From: Winogradskyella flava
GTDB lineage: Bacteria; Bacteroidota; Bacteroidia; Flavobacteriales; Flavobacteriaceae
DNA: 64,000 bases
NCBI RefSeq assembly: GCF_014243395.1
Contig: NZ_JACLCP010000001.1
Coordinates: forward strand, 930,001 to 994,000
Direction: 5' to 3'
Positions 31,575 through 40,192 of the stretch are shown in pieces (within the stretch, counting starts at the first letter, position 1; every line of letters begins with the position of its first letter). The notes beneath the pieces are model-generated. The model worked only from the letters and a program-made list of their open reading frames with translations, had not been told where the DNA came from and made no database searches. The translations under genes and the position numbers were made by a program.

Positions 31575-34500
31575 ATGAGATACGATTTCAATCAAATCGA
31601 AAAGAAGTGGCAAGACTACTGGGCAAAAAATGAAACCTTTAAGGCTTCTAACACAAGTGATCAACCAAAATATTATGTTTTGGATATGTTTCCTTACCCA
31701 AGTGGTGCTGGTTTACACGTTGGTCATCCGCTAGGATATATTGCTAGTGACATTTATGCACGCTACAAACGTCATAAAGGCTTTAATGTATTACATCCAC
31801 AAGGTTATGATAGTTTTGGTTTGCCTGCAGAGCAATATGCCATACAAACAGGGCAGCATCCTGCGGTGACTACAGAAGCGAATATCAAAACCTATCGTCG
31901 TCAATTGGACCAAATCGGATTTTCTTTTGATTGGAGTAGAGAAGTAAGAACGTCTGACCCAAAATATTACAAGTGGACACAGTGGATTTTTATCCAGTTA
32001 TTCGAATCTTGGTATAATAATGAAACGCATAAGGCAGAGCATATAGATACGTTAGTAGGCATGTTTAAGGCTGAAGGCAACACCAAAGTTAATGCAGCTT
32101 GTGATGACGATATTGACGTCTTCACAGCTGAAGATTGGAATAAATTTTCTGATGTTGAAAAACAAAAAATACTTTTAAAATACAGACTAACCTATTTAGC
32201 GGAAACTGAAGTCAACTGGTGTCCTGCGTTAGGAACGGTTTTAGCCAATGACGAAATTGTAAATGGCGTTTCAGAACGTGGCGGACATCCTGTAGTGCGA
32301 AAAAAAATGACCCAATGGAGTATGCGTATTTCTGCTTATGCAGAGCGATTACTTCAAGGTTTGGATACTATTGACTGGACGGATGCACTTAAGGATATTC
32401 AAAAGAATTGGATAGGTAAGTCAGTTGGTGCGTCAGTCTCGTTTAACGTCATTGCAAGCGAAGCGAAGCAATCTGCCAATTCTGAAAAACAGGTCATTGA
32501 TGTATTTACGACGCGCCCTGACACCATCTTCGGCGTGTCTTTTATGACCTTAGCACCAGAACATGAGTTGGTGTCTCAAATCACTACTGAGGCTCAAAAA
32601 GCTGATGTGGAAGCTTATGTGGAAGCTACTTCCAAACGTAGCGAACGCGATCGTATGGCAGATGTAAAAACCATTTCTGGTGTATTTACAGGTGCTTATG
32701 CAGAACATCCATTTACAAAAGAACCAATTCCTATCTGGATTGGTGATTATGTATTAGCAAGCTATGGTACAGGAGCTGTAATGGCTGTACCATGCGGTGA
32801 TCAGCGTGACTATGACTTTGCCAAGCATTTTGATATTCCTATTCCAAACATTTTTGAAGGTGTTGATATTTCTGAAGAAGCTTTTGCTTCTAAAGACAAT
32901 GTAAAAATTGCGAATAGTGATTTCCTTAACGGATTGAACTATAAAAAAGCCACCAAACGTGCGATTTACGAATTGGAGCAAATCGGACAAGGTGAAGGTA
33001 AAACCAATTACCGTTTGCGTGATGCCGTATTTTCTCGTCAGCGTTATTGGGGAGAACCTTTCCCGGTGTATTATGTCAACGGCATGCCACAAATGATTAA
33101 TGCGAAGCACTTACCATTAACCCTACCGGAGGTTGAAAAATATCTACCAACCGAAGAAGGCGAACCGCCTTTAGGACGTGCAGATGTTTGGGCTTGGGAC
33201 ACTAAAATAAATACAGTTTGTCATTCTGAACTTGTTTCAGAATCTAATGGCATCTACCCCCTAGAACTCAATACCATGCCAGGTTGGGCAGGTAGCTCCT
33301 GGTACTTCTTTAGATACATGGAAGACGCCATGCGAGATGAAGCTTTTGCTACTGAAGATGCACTTAAGTACTGGGAAAATGTAGATTTATATATTGGTGG
33401 TAGTGAACATGCGACAGGTCACTTATTGTACTCACGTTTTTGGGTGAAGTTTTTATACGATAGAGGATATGTTGGTGTTGATGAACCTTTTAAAAAGCTG
33501 ATTAACCAAGGCATGATTTTGGGGACTAGTGCTATTACTTACAGATTAAATCTTATTGATATATCTAGTAATTGCCCTAAAAGTCATGATTTTACTGATG
33601 AAGATTTGAATCAAATTGAGGAGTTTGTTCAGAAATATGACCTCAAAATATATATTAGTAAAGATTTGAGTGAGCGTGGTGGAATATCACAAAATAATCG
33701 GAATGAAGGTGTCTTATCTGTTGAAAAAGAGTATTTAAAGTTGAAAAAACACTTATTAATTCATTTTCCAGAGCTGGGTAAAATTGTCGATGGAATTTCG
33801 GTTAAAACTCAAGAAATTTATGTTGATATAAATATCGTTGAATTAGATTATACGGTAGATATAGAAAAGTTTTTAACTCATCCAATTAATAATAGTAATA
33901 CTGGTTTGATTCTTTTTAAAGAAGCTGGTGTTTTTGAAGTGAGAATGCGGCAAGAGAAAATGTCCAAGTCCAAATACAATGTGGTCAATCCAGATGATAT
34001 TGTTGAGCAATATGGTGCCGACAGTTTAAGGCTCTATGAAATGTTTTTAGGACCTTTAGAACAATACAAACCGTGGAATACGGCTGGTATTACAGGTGTG
34101 CATGGCTTTCTAAAGAAACTATGGAAATTATATCTTGGTCAAGATAGTTTAAACGTTAATGATACCGAGCCAACAAAAGATAATCTGAAGACGTTACACA
34201 AAACGATAAAAAAGGTACAAGAGGATATTGAGAATTTCTCATTCAACACGTCGGTATCTACGTTTATGATTGCGGTTAATGAGTTAACGGCGCAAAAGTG
34301 TACAAGCAAAGAGATTCTGGAACCTTTATTGGTATTGATTTCACCGTATGCGCCTCATATTGCTGAGGAGCTATGGGAGAAACTAGGGCATGCCACATCG
34401 ATTTCAACAGCAGCATTTCCAAAATTTGAAGAAAAGCATTTGGTGGAGAGTTCTAAAAACTACCCAATATCCTTTAATGGTAAAATGCGCTTTACTATGG

Positions 34501-34637
34501 AATTACCATTAGACTTGAGTAAGGACGATATAGAAGCGGCTGTGATGGCCAACGAAAAAACACTAGAGCAGTTACAAGGACGTACACCTAAAAAAGTGAT
34601 TGTGGTTCCTGGTAAGATTGTAAACATCGTTGGGTAA
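31575..34637 (+). CDS. leuS: Leucyl-tRNA synthetase, enlarged by repeat-derived insertions
   Basis: Class I synthetase for tRNA-Leu, 1020 residues (E. coli 860). HIGH motif is HVGH (48-51) in YPSGAGLHVGHPLGY; KMSKS is at 795-799. The CP1 editing domain has FTTRPDTIFG and SYGTGAVMAVPCGD. Three additions stand out. VIASEAKQS (about 293-301) is translated from a dispersed repeat at 32448-32477. CHSELVSES (about 549-557) is translated from hairpin repeat A at 33220-33245. A longer unusual segment (about 655-790) precedes KMSKS. All remain in frame and the core motifs are intact, so the enzyme should be functional. Confidence 0.95.
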   Translation: MRYDFNQIEKKWQDYWAKNETFKASNTSDQPKYYVLDMFPYPSGAGLHVGHPLGYIASDIYARYKRHKGFNVLHPQGYDSFGLPAEQYAIQTGQHPAVTTEANIKTYRRQLDQIGFSFDWSREVRTSDPKYYKWTQWIFIQLFESWYNNETHKAEHIDTLVGMFKAEGNTKVNAACDDDIDVFTAEDWNKFSDVEKQKILLKYRLTYLAETEVNWCPALGTVLANDEIVNGVSERGGHPVVRKKMTQWSMRISAYAERLLQGLDTIDWTDALKDIQKNWIGKSVGASVSFNVIASEAKQSANSEKQVIDVFTTRPDTIFGVSFMTLAPEHELVSQITTEAQKADVEAYVEATSKRSERDRMADVKTISGVFTGAYAEHPFTKEPIPIWIGDYVLASYGTGAVMAVPCGDQRDYDFAKHFDIPIPNIFEGVDISEEAFASKDNVKIANSDFLNGLNYKKATKRAIYELEQIGQGEGKTNYRLRDAVFSRQRYWGEPFPVYYVNGMPQMINAKHLPLTLPEVEKYLPTEEGEPPLGRADVWAWDTKINTVCHSELVSESNGIYPLELNTMPGWAGSSWYFFRYMEDAMRDEAFATEDALKYWENVDLYIGGSEHATGHLLYSRFWVKFLYDRGYVGVDEPFKKLINQGMILGTSAITYRLNLIDISSNCPKSHDFTDEDLNQIEEFVQKYDLKIYISKDLSERGGISQNNRNEGVLSVEKEYLKLKKHLLIHFPELGKIVDGISVKTQEIYVDINIVELDYTVDIEKFLTHPINNSNTGLILFKEAGVFEVRMRQEKMSKSKYNVVNPDDIVEQYGADSLRLYEMFLGPLEQYKPWNTAGITGVHGFLKKLWKLYLGQDSLNVNDTEPTKDNLKTLHKTIKKVQEDIENFSFNTSVSTFMIAVNELTAQKCTSKEILEPLLVLISPYAPHIAEELWEKLGHATSISTAAFPKFEEKHLVESSKNYPISFNGKMRFTMELPLDLSKDDIEAAVMANEKTLEQLQGRTPKKVIVVPGKIVNIVG
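32448..32477 (+). repeat. Dispersed repeat B inside leuS
   Basis: A 30-base element starting GTCATTGCAAGCG and ending AGCAATCTGCC, with the complementary ends ATTGC and GCAAT. It belongs to the GTCATTGCGAG...GCAATCT type of bacterial interspersed repeat. It is translated in frame as VIASEAKQSA in the editing-domain loop of LeuRS. Confidence 0.75.
33220..33245 (+). repeat. Dispersed hairpin repeat A, copy 4, inside leuS
   Basis: A 26-base copy beginning GTCATTCTGAACTTG, arms ATTCTGAA/TTCAGAAT. Translated in frame as CHSELVSES between the WAWD and NGIYPLELNTMPG segments of LeuRS. Confidence 0.8.
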
Positions 34638-34640
34638 CCA

Positions 34641-34684
34641 ATTCCTGCGTGTCATACTGAGCTTGTCGAAGTAAAGGCAGGAAT
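34641..34684 (+). repeat. Dispersed repeat C downstream of leuS
   Basis: Begins ATTCCTGC and ends GCAGGAAT, exact inverse complements, around a GTCATACTGAGCTTGTCGAA core related to repeat A. It begins 3 bases after the leuS stop codon and could act as a 3'-end hairpin. Confidence 0.65.
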
Positions 34685-34753
34685 CTCATAATTTATTAAA
34701 AATACTTTTGAGGTAGCCTTCAATATAATGACCATTATTTTATCTTAGTTGTC

Positions 34754-34795
34754 AGTTCGAGTGAAATCACAGAAAGTGATTTTGTATCGAGAACT
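34754..34795 (+). repeat. Dispersed hairpin repeat D
   Basis: A 42-base imperfect inverted repeat with outer arms AGTTC/GAACT and inner arms ATCAC/GTGAT around AGAAA. It lies directly before the gene at 34809. Confidence 0.65.
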
Positions 34796-34808
34796 AATTT
34801 TTAATAAA

Positions 34809-35168
34809 ATGATACTAAAGCTAAAACGACTTGATAAAATTGGATTATTTTTCTTTTTGGCTTTTATTGTTAGCATGTCACTTATTTGGTTGTTTGAAGA
34901 ACGCTTCAGTACAGAACAGTGGTTGGAAAATCCAGCGCAGCGTTATAAAATGGTAGATGACCTTATAGAATCTCAAATTCTCATTGGCAAAACCAAAGAT
35001 GAGGTCGCTGGAGTTTTGGGTCAGCCTAATTTAAGATCTCCAGAGGAAAGAGATGCATTTGCTTACAGCATTGGTGAACACCCCAGTTTTTTCGAATCCA
35101 AACGAGAAATGCTGGTCATCACTTTTGTTAACCAAAAGGTTGATGAGGTCACTTTGGCGACTGAGTAG
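34809..35168 (+). CDS. Small membrane-anchored protein, SmpA/BamE-like
   Basis: A 119-residue protein with one N-terminal transmembrane helix (LFFFLAFIVSMSLIWLF) and a domain with the segment LIGKTKDEVAGVLGQPN, the helix-turn pattern of the SmpA/OmlA (BamE) fold. I start at the ATG at 34809 because the frame from 34749 encodes hairpin repeat D. BamE itself is a lipoprotein; this one has no lipobox, so the relation is to the fold only and the function is unknown. Confidence 0.68.
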   Translation: MILKLKRLDKIGLFFFLAFIVSMSLIWLFEERFSTEQWLENPAQRYKMVDDLIESQILIGKTKDEVAGVLGQPNLRSPEERDAFAYSIGEHPSFFESKREMLVITFVNQKVDEVTLATE

Positions 35169-35193
35169 CTCTATTCAATATTCAATGATTGCT

Positions 35194-35201
35194 TAACTTT
35201 G
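35194..35201 (+). promoter_or_regulatory. -7 element for lipocalin-like gene
   Basis: TAACTTTG matches TAnnTTTG, 62 bases before the ATG at 35263; no clear -33 partner. Confidence 0.4.
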
Positions 35202-35262
35202 GAATAGGTTTTAAATTTTAATTACACGAAAAAAGTTTAAATTACCAGATAAATTTAAAGAC

Positions 35263-35742
35263 ATGCGTAGAATTTTTGCCTTATTTCTTCTTACTCTTTC
35301 ATTGTCCTGCTCTAGTGACGATAGTGATAATGACTTACCACCTGATCCATATATTTTGGAGGCTATCATTGGTTCTTGGGCTTATGATCAAGTTACCGTT
35401 AATGGTGAAGTATTTCTATATGAGCATACGGAAGGTTGTGACAAGGATTTGTTTCAGTTTTATAATCAAGAAGGTAAAGAATTTGATTTTGAGGAACGAT
35501 ATGTCTCCAATTGTGATATTTGCGCTGAGTGTGCATTAACAGCTACAAACTTAAAGTGGCAATTAAATGGTGATATTATCAAATTATTCTTCGGAGAGCA
35601 GTTAGTTACGGAGCTTCAAATTTTAGAAGTAGACGAAACACAAATGCGGTATTATCGCGAATTTGACATCGATGATGACGGCCAGATAGATGAAGTAAAA
35701 ATTACTTCTGTACCTTACGATCCTTACGATGAATTTGATTGA
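35263..35742 (+). CDS. Lipocalin-like lipoprotein
   Basis: A 159-residue predicted lipoprotein (LLTLSLS before Cys16, then the acidic SSDDSDND linker). The mature part begins ILEAIIGSWAYDQVTVNG, the usual opening of lipocalin-like domains in Bacteroidota, and contains two cysteines pairs (C59; C86, C89, C92) that may form disulfides. Single gene; the 197 bases downstream to ald hold no gene. Ligand unknown. Confidence 0.72.
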   Translation: MRRIFALFLLTLSLSCSSDDSDNDLPPDPYILEAIIGSWAYDQVTVNGEVFLYEHTEGCDKDLFQFYNQEGKEFDFEERYVSNCDICAECALTATNLKWQLNGDIIKLFFGEQLVTELQILEVDETQMRYYREFDIDDDGQIDEVKITSVPYDPYDEFD

Positions 35743-35939
35743 TTTTCTCTTCATCGAAATTATATTGCATTCATCTATTGACGTATTTATTTGAAAGAGA
35801 GATGTTCGTTGTAGACTTTTCAAAATAACGACTTCAAATTAGGGATTTCATAAAAATGATCTCAAATTGGGTGTCAAATTTGGATAGATAAATAATTTAA
35901 TAGTATTTCACGTAGCTATTAATCTCAAAAAAATACTAT

Positions 35940-37040
35940 ATGAAAATTGGAGTCCCAAAAGAAATCAAGAACAACGAAAACCGAGTTGGCATGACACCAG
36001 CTGGTGTTTACGAATTGACAAAGAACAATCACGAGGTGTTTGTGCAAAAAGATGCTGGTTTTGGCAGTGGCTTTTTTGACGAAGATTATGAACAGGTAGG
36101 AGCAACCGTTCTAGATACTATTGAAGAAGTTTATACAGCAGCAGATATGATCGTAAAGGTTAAAGAACCAATCGCCGAGGAGTATCCTTTAATTAAATCG
36201 CATCACGTGGTATTTACGTATTTCCACTTTGCATCTAGTGAACCATTAACAAGAGCTATGCTCAACAGTGAGGCTGTTTGTATTGCTTATGAAACCGTTG
36301 AGGATGAAGATGGTTCTTTACCATTATTGACACCAATGTCTGAGGTGGCAGGTCGTATGGCCATTCAACAAGGTGCAAAATACTTAGAAAAGCCAATTAA
36401 GGGCAGAGGCGTTTTATTAGGTGGTGTACCTGGAGTACCTCCAGGAAAAGTATTAGTGCTTGGTGCTGGAATTGTTGGAATCCAAGCCGCTAAAATGGCC
36501 GCAGGTTTAGGAGCACATGTCACTATTATGGATATTAATATGAAGCAATTACGTTATGTGAATGATGTGATGCCAAACCATGTAGTTACGGAATTTTCGA
36601 GTGAATTTAACATTAGAAAGCGCATAAAAGATCACGATTTAATAATTGGAGGTGTATTGATTAAAGGTGCAAAAGCGCCAAAATTAATCACTAGAGATAT
36701 GCTAAAAGATATGCGACCAGGAACGGTTGTGGTTGATGTCGCTGTAGATCAAGGCGGTTGTATGGAAACGACCAAAGCCACAACGCATGAAGATCCAACT
36801 TATATTATAGATGACGTTGTACATTATTGCGTAGCAAATATGCCAGGTGCTGTACCTTATACGTCTACATTAGCGTTAACAAATGTAACTCTGCCTTATG
36901 TACTAAGATTGGCAAACCAAGGTTGGGAAGTGGCATGTGCTAAGGACGCGTCTTTAAGAAAAGGTTTGAATATTGTAAAAGGTAAAATAGTTTACGAAGA
37001 AATCGCCCAAGCCTTTAATTGGTCTGTAGATGCCATGTAA
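35940..37040 (+). CDS. ald: Alanine dehydrogenase
   Basis: A 366-residue NAD-dependent enzyme interconverting L-alanine and pyruvate plus ammonia. N-terminal MKIGVPKEIKNNENRVGMTPAGV holds the substrate-binding Arg and the family start; K73-H95-type catalytic residues fall in IVKVKEP and HVVFTYFHFA; the Rossmann motif is VLVLGAGIVGIQAAKMA; VDVAVDQGGCMETT is the second signature. Transcribed alone. Confidence 0.96.
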   Translation: MKIGVPKEIKNNENRVGMTPAGVYELTKNNHEVFVQKDAGFGSGFFDEDYEQVGATVLDTIEEVYTAADMIVKVKEPIAEEYPLIKSHHVVFTYFHFASSEPLTRAMLNSEAVCIAYETVEDEDGSLPLLTPMSEVAGRMAIQQGAKYLEKPIKGRGVLLGGVPGVPPGKVLVLGAGIVGIQAAKMAAGLGAHVTIMDINMKQLRYVNDVMPNHVVTEFSSEFNIRKRIKDHDLIIGGVLIKGAKAPKLITRDMLKDMRPGTVVVDVAVDQGGCMETTKATTHEDPTYIIDDVVHYCVANMPGAVPYTSTLALTNVTLPYVLRLANQGWEVACAKDASLRKGLNIVKGKIVYEEIAQAFNWSVDAM

Positions 37041-37126
37041 TAATAGGTGAACTGACATTATTTCTTATTCATTTTTTGGCGTACTATTTGTTATCTTTAT
37101 AGTATAAAACTTAAAACTATAAAGTT

Positions 37127-37816
37127 ATGACGGGATATTATATACTTGCTGGAGTTATCTTCTTGGTAAGCTCTTACGTAAGTAATAAATTAAAGAGTAA
37201 GTTTCAACATTACTCTAAAGTAAGCCTAAGAAATGGAATGAGTGGACGAGAGATTGCTGAAAAAATGTTGGCAGATAATGGGATTTCTGATGTTCAGGTG
37301 ATTTCGACTGCTGGACAATTGACAGATCATTATAATCCAAGGGATAAAACTGTGAATTTAAGTGAGGTCGTTTATAACCAGCGCAATGCCGCTGCAGCTG
37401 CTGTTGCAGCTCACGAAGTTGGTCATGCCATTCAACATGCAAAAGCTTATAGCTGGTTAAAAATGCGCTCTGCCATTGTGCCTGCAGTTGGCATAAGCAG
37501 TAAGCTTTCTAATATAGTAATTATGATTGGGCTTGCTTTATCAGTGGGTGGATCGGCTTTTGGTTCTAATATTTTTTTATTGGGCATAGGACTATTTGCA
37601 GTAACGACTGCATTTGCATTTATCACTCTGCCTGTTGAATATGATGCTAGTAATCGTGCATTGGCATGGTTAGAGGGTAGGAACATGGTGTCTCAAGAAG
37701 AGCACGCAGGCGCAAAAGATGCACTTAAATGGGCAGCAAGAACCTATTTGGTAGCAGCATTAGGGTCGTTAGCAACCTTGCTCTACTTTATTAGTATATT
37801 TTTGAATAGAAGATAA
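37127..37816 (+). CDS. Neutral zinc metallopeptidase (YugP-like)
   Basis: A 229-residue membrane protease of the YugP/DUF2268-like zinc family. It has an N-terminal transmembrane helix (YYILAGVIFLVSSYVSNKL), the zinc motif HEVGH in AAHEVGHAIQHA, and further helices (about 115-165 and 205-225). The LPVEYDASNRAL segment after the helices is typical and may supply the third ligand. Physiological substrates are unknown. Followed by a terminator. Confidence 0.9.
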   Translation: MTGYYILAGVIFLVSSYVSNKLKSKFQHYSKVSLRNGMSGREIAEKMLADNGISDVQVISTAGQLTDHYNPRDKTVNLSEVVYNQRNAAAAAVAAHEVGHAIQHAKAYSWLKMRSAIVPAVGISSKLSNIVIMIGLALSVGGSAFGSNIFLLGIGLFAVTTAFAFITLPVEYDASNRALAWLEGRNMVSQEEHAGAKDALKWAARTYLVAALGSLATLLYFISIFLNRR

Positions 37817-37837
37817 AAACCTGATTTTATTTTGATG

Positions 37838-37869
37838 TAAAAAAGGCTCTGAAATTTGGAGCTTTTTTG
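37838..37869 (+). terminator. Terminator after zinc peptidase gene
   Basis: A-run, GGCTC ... GAGC hairpin and T-run (AAAAAAGGCTC/GAGCTTTTTT). Confidence 0.75.
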
Positions 37870-37920
37870 CTTTGTTTCAAGAAAAAACTTACATTAGAAT
37901 GATCTAAATCAACTTAAACC

Positions 37921-38637
37921 ATGGAAAACCAATTACCAAACTCTGAGAACAATAAAGTTATGATTAGTAGCATATCTGATATAGAACGTGCTGCTTTTTA
38001 TAGAAAAACCTATAGCCACGTGGCTGGAGGTGTTCTTGTATTTATTCTTTTCGAATACTTATTATTACAAAGCGATACCATTATAAACTTTATGCTATCT
38101 ATGACTGAAGGCTATAAATGGTTATTAATGTTGGGAGGTTTTATGCTTGCTACAAATTATGCCGAAAGTATGGCGATGAGAACTACAGACAAAAACAAGC
38201 AATATCTCGCTTATGGTATCTATATCTTCTTTGAAGCACTCATTTTTGTGCCGTTAATTTATATAGCCGCAGTTTATATGGACTCAGGGCCTGAGATTCT
38301 TAATCAAGCGGCAATCGTCACTTTAGCATTATTTACTGGTCTATCTGCAGTTGTTTTACTGACCAAGAAAGACTTTTCATTTTTAAAAACAGGACTCGCC
38401 ATAGGATTCTTTGTTGCTATTGGTCTTATCATAGCAGGAACGCTTTTTGGCTTTAATTTAGGACTATGGTTCTCAGTAGGGATGTGCTTATTAGCTGGTG
38501 GTTCTATCTTGTATCAAACCTCAAACATGGTGAATCAATATGGTGTCGAAGACTATATTCCAGCAGCATTAGGTTTGTTTGCATCCTTGATGTTATTATT
38601 TTGGTACGTCCTTAGAATATTTATGTCTAGAGATTAA
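37921..38637 (+). CDS. Bax inhibitor-1/YccA family membrane protein
   Basis: A 238-residue protein with seven transmembrane helices, starting with ERAAFYRKTYSHVAGGVLVFILFEYLLLQ, the typical BI-1/YccA entry to helix 1. Homologues act as calcium leak channels or modulate FtsH protease. The last helix is followed by a short MSRD tail. A strong terminator lies 15 bases after the stop. Role in this organism is not known. Confidence 0.88.
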   Translation: MENQLPNSENNKVMISSISDIERAAFYRKTYSHVAGGVLVFILFEYLLLQSDTIINFMLSMTEGYKWLLMLGGFMLATNYAESMAMRTTDKNKQYLAYGIYIFFEALIFVPLIYIAAVYMDSGPEILNQAAIVTLALFTGLSAVVLLTKKDFSFLKTGLAIGFFVAIGLIIAGTLFGFNLGLWFSVGMCLLAGGSILYQTSNMVNQYGVEDYIPAALGLFASLMLLFWYVLRIFMSRD

Positions 38638-38652
38638 AATAGAAAATAACTA

Positions 38653-38687
38653 TGAAAAAAGCTCTGATTATCCAGAGCTTTTTTCTT
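38653..38687 (+). terminator. Terminator after BI-1 gene
   Basis: Stem AAAAAAGCTCTG/CAGAGCTTTTTT with a 6-base loop and T-run. Confidence 0.88.
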
Positions 38688-38779
38688 GTACAGCATAAAT
38701 TAATTTCACTGAATTTTAGTTAATACTTCCATATGGAATTTGTGTATATTGCTCACTTCATTTTCGAAATTTGCCATTA

Positions 38780-40192
38780 ATGAAGAAAGCAATAATTATA
38801 GGTGCTGGTCCCGCTGGTATTAGCGCATCCTATATTTTGACAAAAAATAATATTGAAGTTGAAATATTCGAGGCTTCCCCTCACGTTGGTGGTATGTCTA
38901 GGAGTTTTGATCTTTGGGGACAAACAGTAGATTTAGGACCTCACAGATTTTTCTCAAAAGAACCTAAAGTTAACGACTTCTTCGACGAAATTTTGAAGGA
39001 TGACTTCACAAACGTTGCCAGATTAACACGCATATATTACAATAAAAGATTTTTTGATTATCCGTTAAAACTATTTAATGTTTTTAAAAATCTTAATATC
39101 CTAACAATATTGAGCATTCTTTACTACTATGTAAAGCAACAAATTAGACCAATAAAGAATCCAGCTAGTTTTGAGGGCTGGGTAACAAACAGATTTGGGT
39201 ATAAGTTATACAGTATTTTTTTTAAAAATTATACAGAGAAGCTTTGGGGCATACCTGGATCTAAAATTGATTCGGATTGGGCTGCACAAAGGATTAAGGG
39301 GTTGTCTTTGGTTGAAGCCATTATTAATTCTATTAAAAGTGATTCAAATAATAAGCATAAAACGCTTGTCGATCAATTTAAATATCCGAATGGAGGAACA
39401 GGGTCTTTATATAACAAAGCATTAGAGCAGGTTATATCCAACAATGGTGTTCTGCATAAGAAAGAACCGATTGTAAAACTAATCATTGAGAACAATGTTT
39501 GTAAAGGTGTGATAACCAAAGATGGTAAAGAGCATTTATCAGACTATGTAATTTCTTCTATGCCAATAACGCATCTAATCAAAGGAATTGTTGATACACC
39601 ACAATTTGTTCTAGATGCCGCAGACAAGCTCTATTTCAGGAATACAATTTTAGTGTATCTCGAAATTAACAAAGAGGACATTTTTAAGGATAATTGGATT
39701 TACATCCATTCGCCTGATGTAAAACATGGGAGAATAACAAACTTTAGAAATTGGGCTCCAAGTCTTAATAAAGGCAAAAAAAGTTCTATTTTATGTATGG
39801 AATTCTGGGCTTTTGATGATGACATCTGGAAAGAAGATGACGCTTATCTTGCCAAACTTGCAGAAAAAGAAATAAAACAAATCAAGTTAATAGATGCAGA
39901 TGAAATCATAGAGAATGTATCTATTAAGAGGGTGCCTAAGTGTTATCCTGTTTATGAAGTGGGTTATAGGGAACATCTAGGGATTATTGAGACTTATCTC
40001 AACACAATTAATAATTTAATGCCAATTGGTAGATATGGGGCTTATAAATATAATAATCAAGACCACTCTATTTTGATGGGTATTTTAGCGGCAGAAAAAA
40101 TTGTACACAATCTAGATCTCAATTTATGGGATATTAATACAGATACAGATTATCAAGAAGATGGCGAGGTCAAAGACGTTTTGATTCAATAA
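38780..40192 (+). CDS. UDP-galactopyranose mutase-like FAD protein
   Basis: A 470-residue flavoprotein with the dinucleotide motif AIIIGAGPAGISASYIL at the N-terminus, then EIFEASPHVGGMSRSF and DLGPHRFFSKEPKVNDFF, typical of the UGM/protoporphyrinogen-oxidase-like amine oxidase group. The ENYTEKLWGIPGS-like segment (KNYTEKLWGIPGSKIDSDWAAQR) is shared with UGM-like proteins of polysaccharide clusters. It probably modifies an activated sugar, but the substrate is not predictable. It overlaps the convergent glycosyltransferase gene by 23 bases. Start at the ATG 38780 rather than TTG 38771. Confidence 0.8.
   Translation: MKKAIIIGAGPAGISASYILTKNNIEVEIFEASPHVGGMSRSFDLWGQTVDLGPHRFFSKEPKVNDFFDEILKDDFTNVARLTRIYYNKRFFDYPLKLFNVFKNLNILTILSILYYYVKQQIRPIKNPASFEGWVTNRFGYKLYSIFFKNYTEKLWGIPGSKIDSDWAAQRIKGLSLVEAIINSIKSDSNNKHKTLVDQFKYPNGGTGSLYNKALEQVISNNGVLHKKEPIVKLIIENNVCKGVITKDGKEHLSDYVISSMPITHLIKGIVDTPQFVLDAADKLYFRNTILVYLEINKEDIFKDNWIYIHSPDVKHGRITNFRNWAPSLNKGKKSSILCMEFWAFDDDIWKEDDAYLAKLAEKEIKQIKLIDADEIIENVSIKRVPKCYPVYEVGYREHLGIIETYLNTINNLMPIGRYGAYKYNNQDHSILMGILAAEKIVHNLDLNLWDINTDTDYQEDGEVKDVLIQ

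Noticed and set aside
34749..34808. Longer start for the BamE-like protein
   Set aside because: Encoded by hairpin repeat D; ATG 34809 precedes the transmembrane helix.
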